A stretch of 64,000 nt of DNA, from the NCBI GenBank assembly GCA_902620525.1, contig CACNIK010000002.1, positions 173,512 to 237,511 of the forward strand. The letters are read 5' to 3'. The translations under genes and the position numbers were made by a program. This document shows, piece after piece, positions 63,201 through 64,000 of this stretch. Under the pieces are notes generated by a model. The model did no database searches and was not told the origin of the DNA. It was given only the letters and a program-made list of their open reading frames with translations. How positions within the stretch are numbered: the stretch's first letter is position 1; each line of letters begins with the position of its first letter. The DNA is from an uncultured Pelagibacteraceae bacterium (lineage in GTDB: Bacteria > Pseudomonadota > Alphaproteobacteria > Pelagibacterales > Pelagibacteraceae).

Positions 63201-64000
63201 ATGATTGATGATAATTCAAAAGAATTTATAAAAAGACACATTGGACCTTCATATGTTGAGCAGTCAAAAATGCTTCAACACGTAGGATATAGTTCGCTTG
63301 AAGATTTAATGAAAAATACTGTCCCAGAAAAAATTTTATTAAAAGATGATCTTAATATAGATGAGCCATTGTCTGAAAATGATGCTTTAAAAAAATTAAA
63401 ATCTATATCAAAAAAAAATAAAATTTTTAGGAACTTTATTGGCATGGGATATTATAATTCTATTACTCCAAATGTAATCTTGAGAAATATCTTAGAAAAC
63501 CCAGGCTGGTATACTTCTTATACACCTTACCAACCTGAAGTAGCTCAAGGCCGTCTTGAGATGCTTTTAAACTTTCAGCAAACAATAATTGATCTTACAG
63601 GAATGGATATTGCTAACGCTTCTTTACTTGACGAAGCAACTGCAACAGCAGAAGCAGTCGGCTTATCTCAAAGATTAGATAAAACAAACGCAAAAAAAAT
63701 ATTTATTTCAAGTAATTGCAACCCACAGACGATTGATCTTATTAAAACTCGTACAAAGCCTTTTGGATTAGAACTTATTATTGGTGATGAGAAAAAGGAT
63801 TTATCTAAAATTAATCAAGATATAATTTGTGGGGTTTTAGCTTATCCTGGAACTCTTGGTGAAATAATAGATCCAAGCGAAAGCATAAGTCAAATTCATA
63901 AAAAAAATGGAAAAGCAATTTTAATATGTGATTTATTATCTTTAACTAGGTTAAAAACTCCTGCAGAACTTGGCGCAGATATAGCTGTAGGTAGTGCTCA
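63201..64000 (+). CDS. gcvP: Glycine dehydrogenase (decarboxylating), P protein, N-terminal part
   Basis: PLP enzyme that decarboxylates glycine and loads the aminomethyl group on GcvH. Only the first 266 codons lie in the window and the gene runs off the right edge. The N-terminus reads FIKRHIGPSYVEQSKMLQHVG, followed by FRNFIGMGYYNSITPNVILRNILENPGWYTSYTPYQPEVAQGRLEMLLNFQ and ANASLLDEATATAEAV, all hallmarks of GcvP. Whether it is the fused single-chain P protein (about 950 residues) cannot be seen. The ATG directly follows the gcvH stop. Confidence 0.96.
   Translation, partial: MIDDNSKEFIKRHIGPSYVEQSKMLQHVGYSSLEDLMKNTVPEKILLKDDLNIDEPLSENDALKKLKSISKKNKIFRNFIGMGYYNSITPNVILRNILENPGWYTSYTPYQPEVAQGRLEMLLNFQQTIIDLTGMDIANASLLDEATATAEAVGLSQRLDKTNAKKIFISSNCNPQTIDLIKTRTKPFGLELIIGDEKKDLSKINQDIICGVLAYPGTLGEIIDPSESISQIHKKNGKAILICDLLSLTRLKTPAELGADIAVGSA

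Overview
The window looks like a chromosome segment from a SAR11 (Pelagibacterales, Alphaproteobacteria) bacterium. The evidence is AT-rich DNA, almost no spacer DNA (many 1-8 bp gene overlaps, no gene-free stretch above about 210 bp), single-copy housekeeping operons, riboswitch control of methionine and glycine genes, and a large share of solute-binding-protein transporters and methylated-amine oxidation genes. I see no tRNA, rRNA, insertion sequence, prophage, integrase or CRISPR array. The taxonomic call is an inference from gene content; no marker gene was compared.

Layout. 1-2.8 kb: end of ilvN, then ilvC and leuA (branched-chain amino acid synthesis). 2.8-8.8 kb: mreB-mreC-mreD-mrdA-rodA and a bactofilin (cell shape and lateral wall synthesis). 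8.8-12.4 kb: a DadA-like oxidase, a DMT exporter, a D-2-hydroxyacid dehydrogenase and a small lipoprotein. 12.4-17.5 kb: soxBDAG, heterotetrameric sarcosine oxidase. 17.5-24.7 kb, minus strand: a dimethylglycine/sarcosine dehydrogenase, etfB, etfA, ETF-quinone oxidoreductase and an MFS transporter. 24.7-26.2 kb, minus strand: metY behind a promoter, a SAM-II aptamer, an intrinsic terminator and a SAM-V aptamer. 26.2-31.4 kb: small redox and stress genes (VOC protein, cysE, msrB, histidine phosphatase, ccdA, ribokinase, glutaredoxin, LysE exporter). 31.4-37.2 kb: first branched-chain-type amino-acid ABC importer followed by azlCD. 37.2-40.8 kb: an envelope/secreted-protein area (inverse-autotransporter-type barrel without passenger, a Cys-containing secreted protein, a small outer-membrane barrel) that also holds glaH (glutarate 2-hydroxylase). 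40.8-43.8 kb: tripartite tricarboxylate transporter. 43.8-46.1 kb: DoxX, AbrB-family and ProC-like proteins. 46.1-51.0 kb: second liv importer. 51.0-53.5 kb: csaA, cytochrome b561, DUF411, cytochrome c', LysE. 53.5-57.7 kb: acnA-prpD. 57.7-61.5 kb: FAD protein, YjbE/TerC, MATE, EamA. 61.5 kb to the end: tandem glycine riboswitch and gcvT-gcvH-gcvP (gcvP runs off the window).

How it works together. Three blocks make one route: dimethylglycine dehydrogenase with ETF and ETF-QO takes dimethylglycine towards sarcosine, sarcosine oxidase makes glycine, and the glycine-induced cleavage system splits glycine; each step can load one-carbon units on tetrahydrofolate. The first enzyme of betaine breakdown (betaine-homocysteine methyltransferase) is not in the window. 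Two liv systems, the TTT system and several exporters show that exchange of organic acids and amino acids is a second theme.

Most notable: the tandem SAM-II/terminator/SAM-V leader of metY with a visible 9-nt antiterminator; the passenger-less inverse-autotransporter barrel paired with an unknown secreted protein; glaH in a streamlined marine genome; and a liv importer co-transcribed with the azlCD exporter pair.
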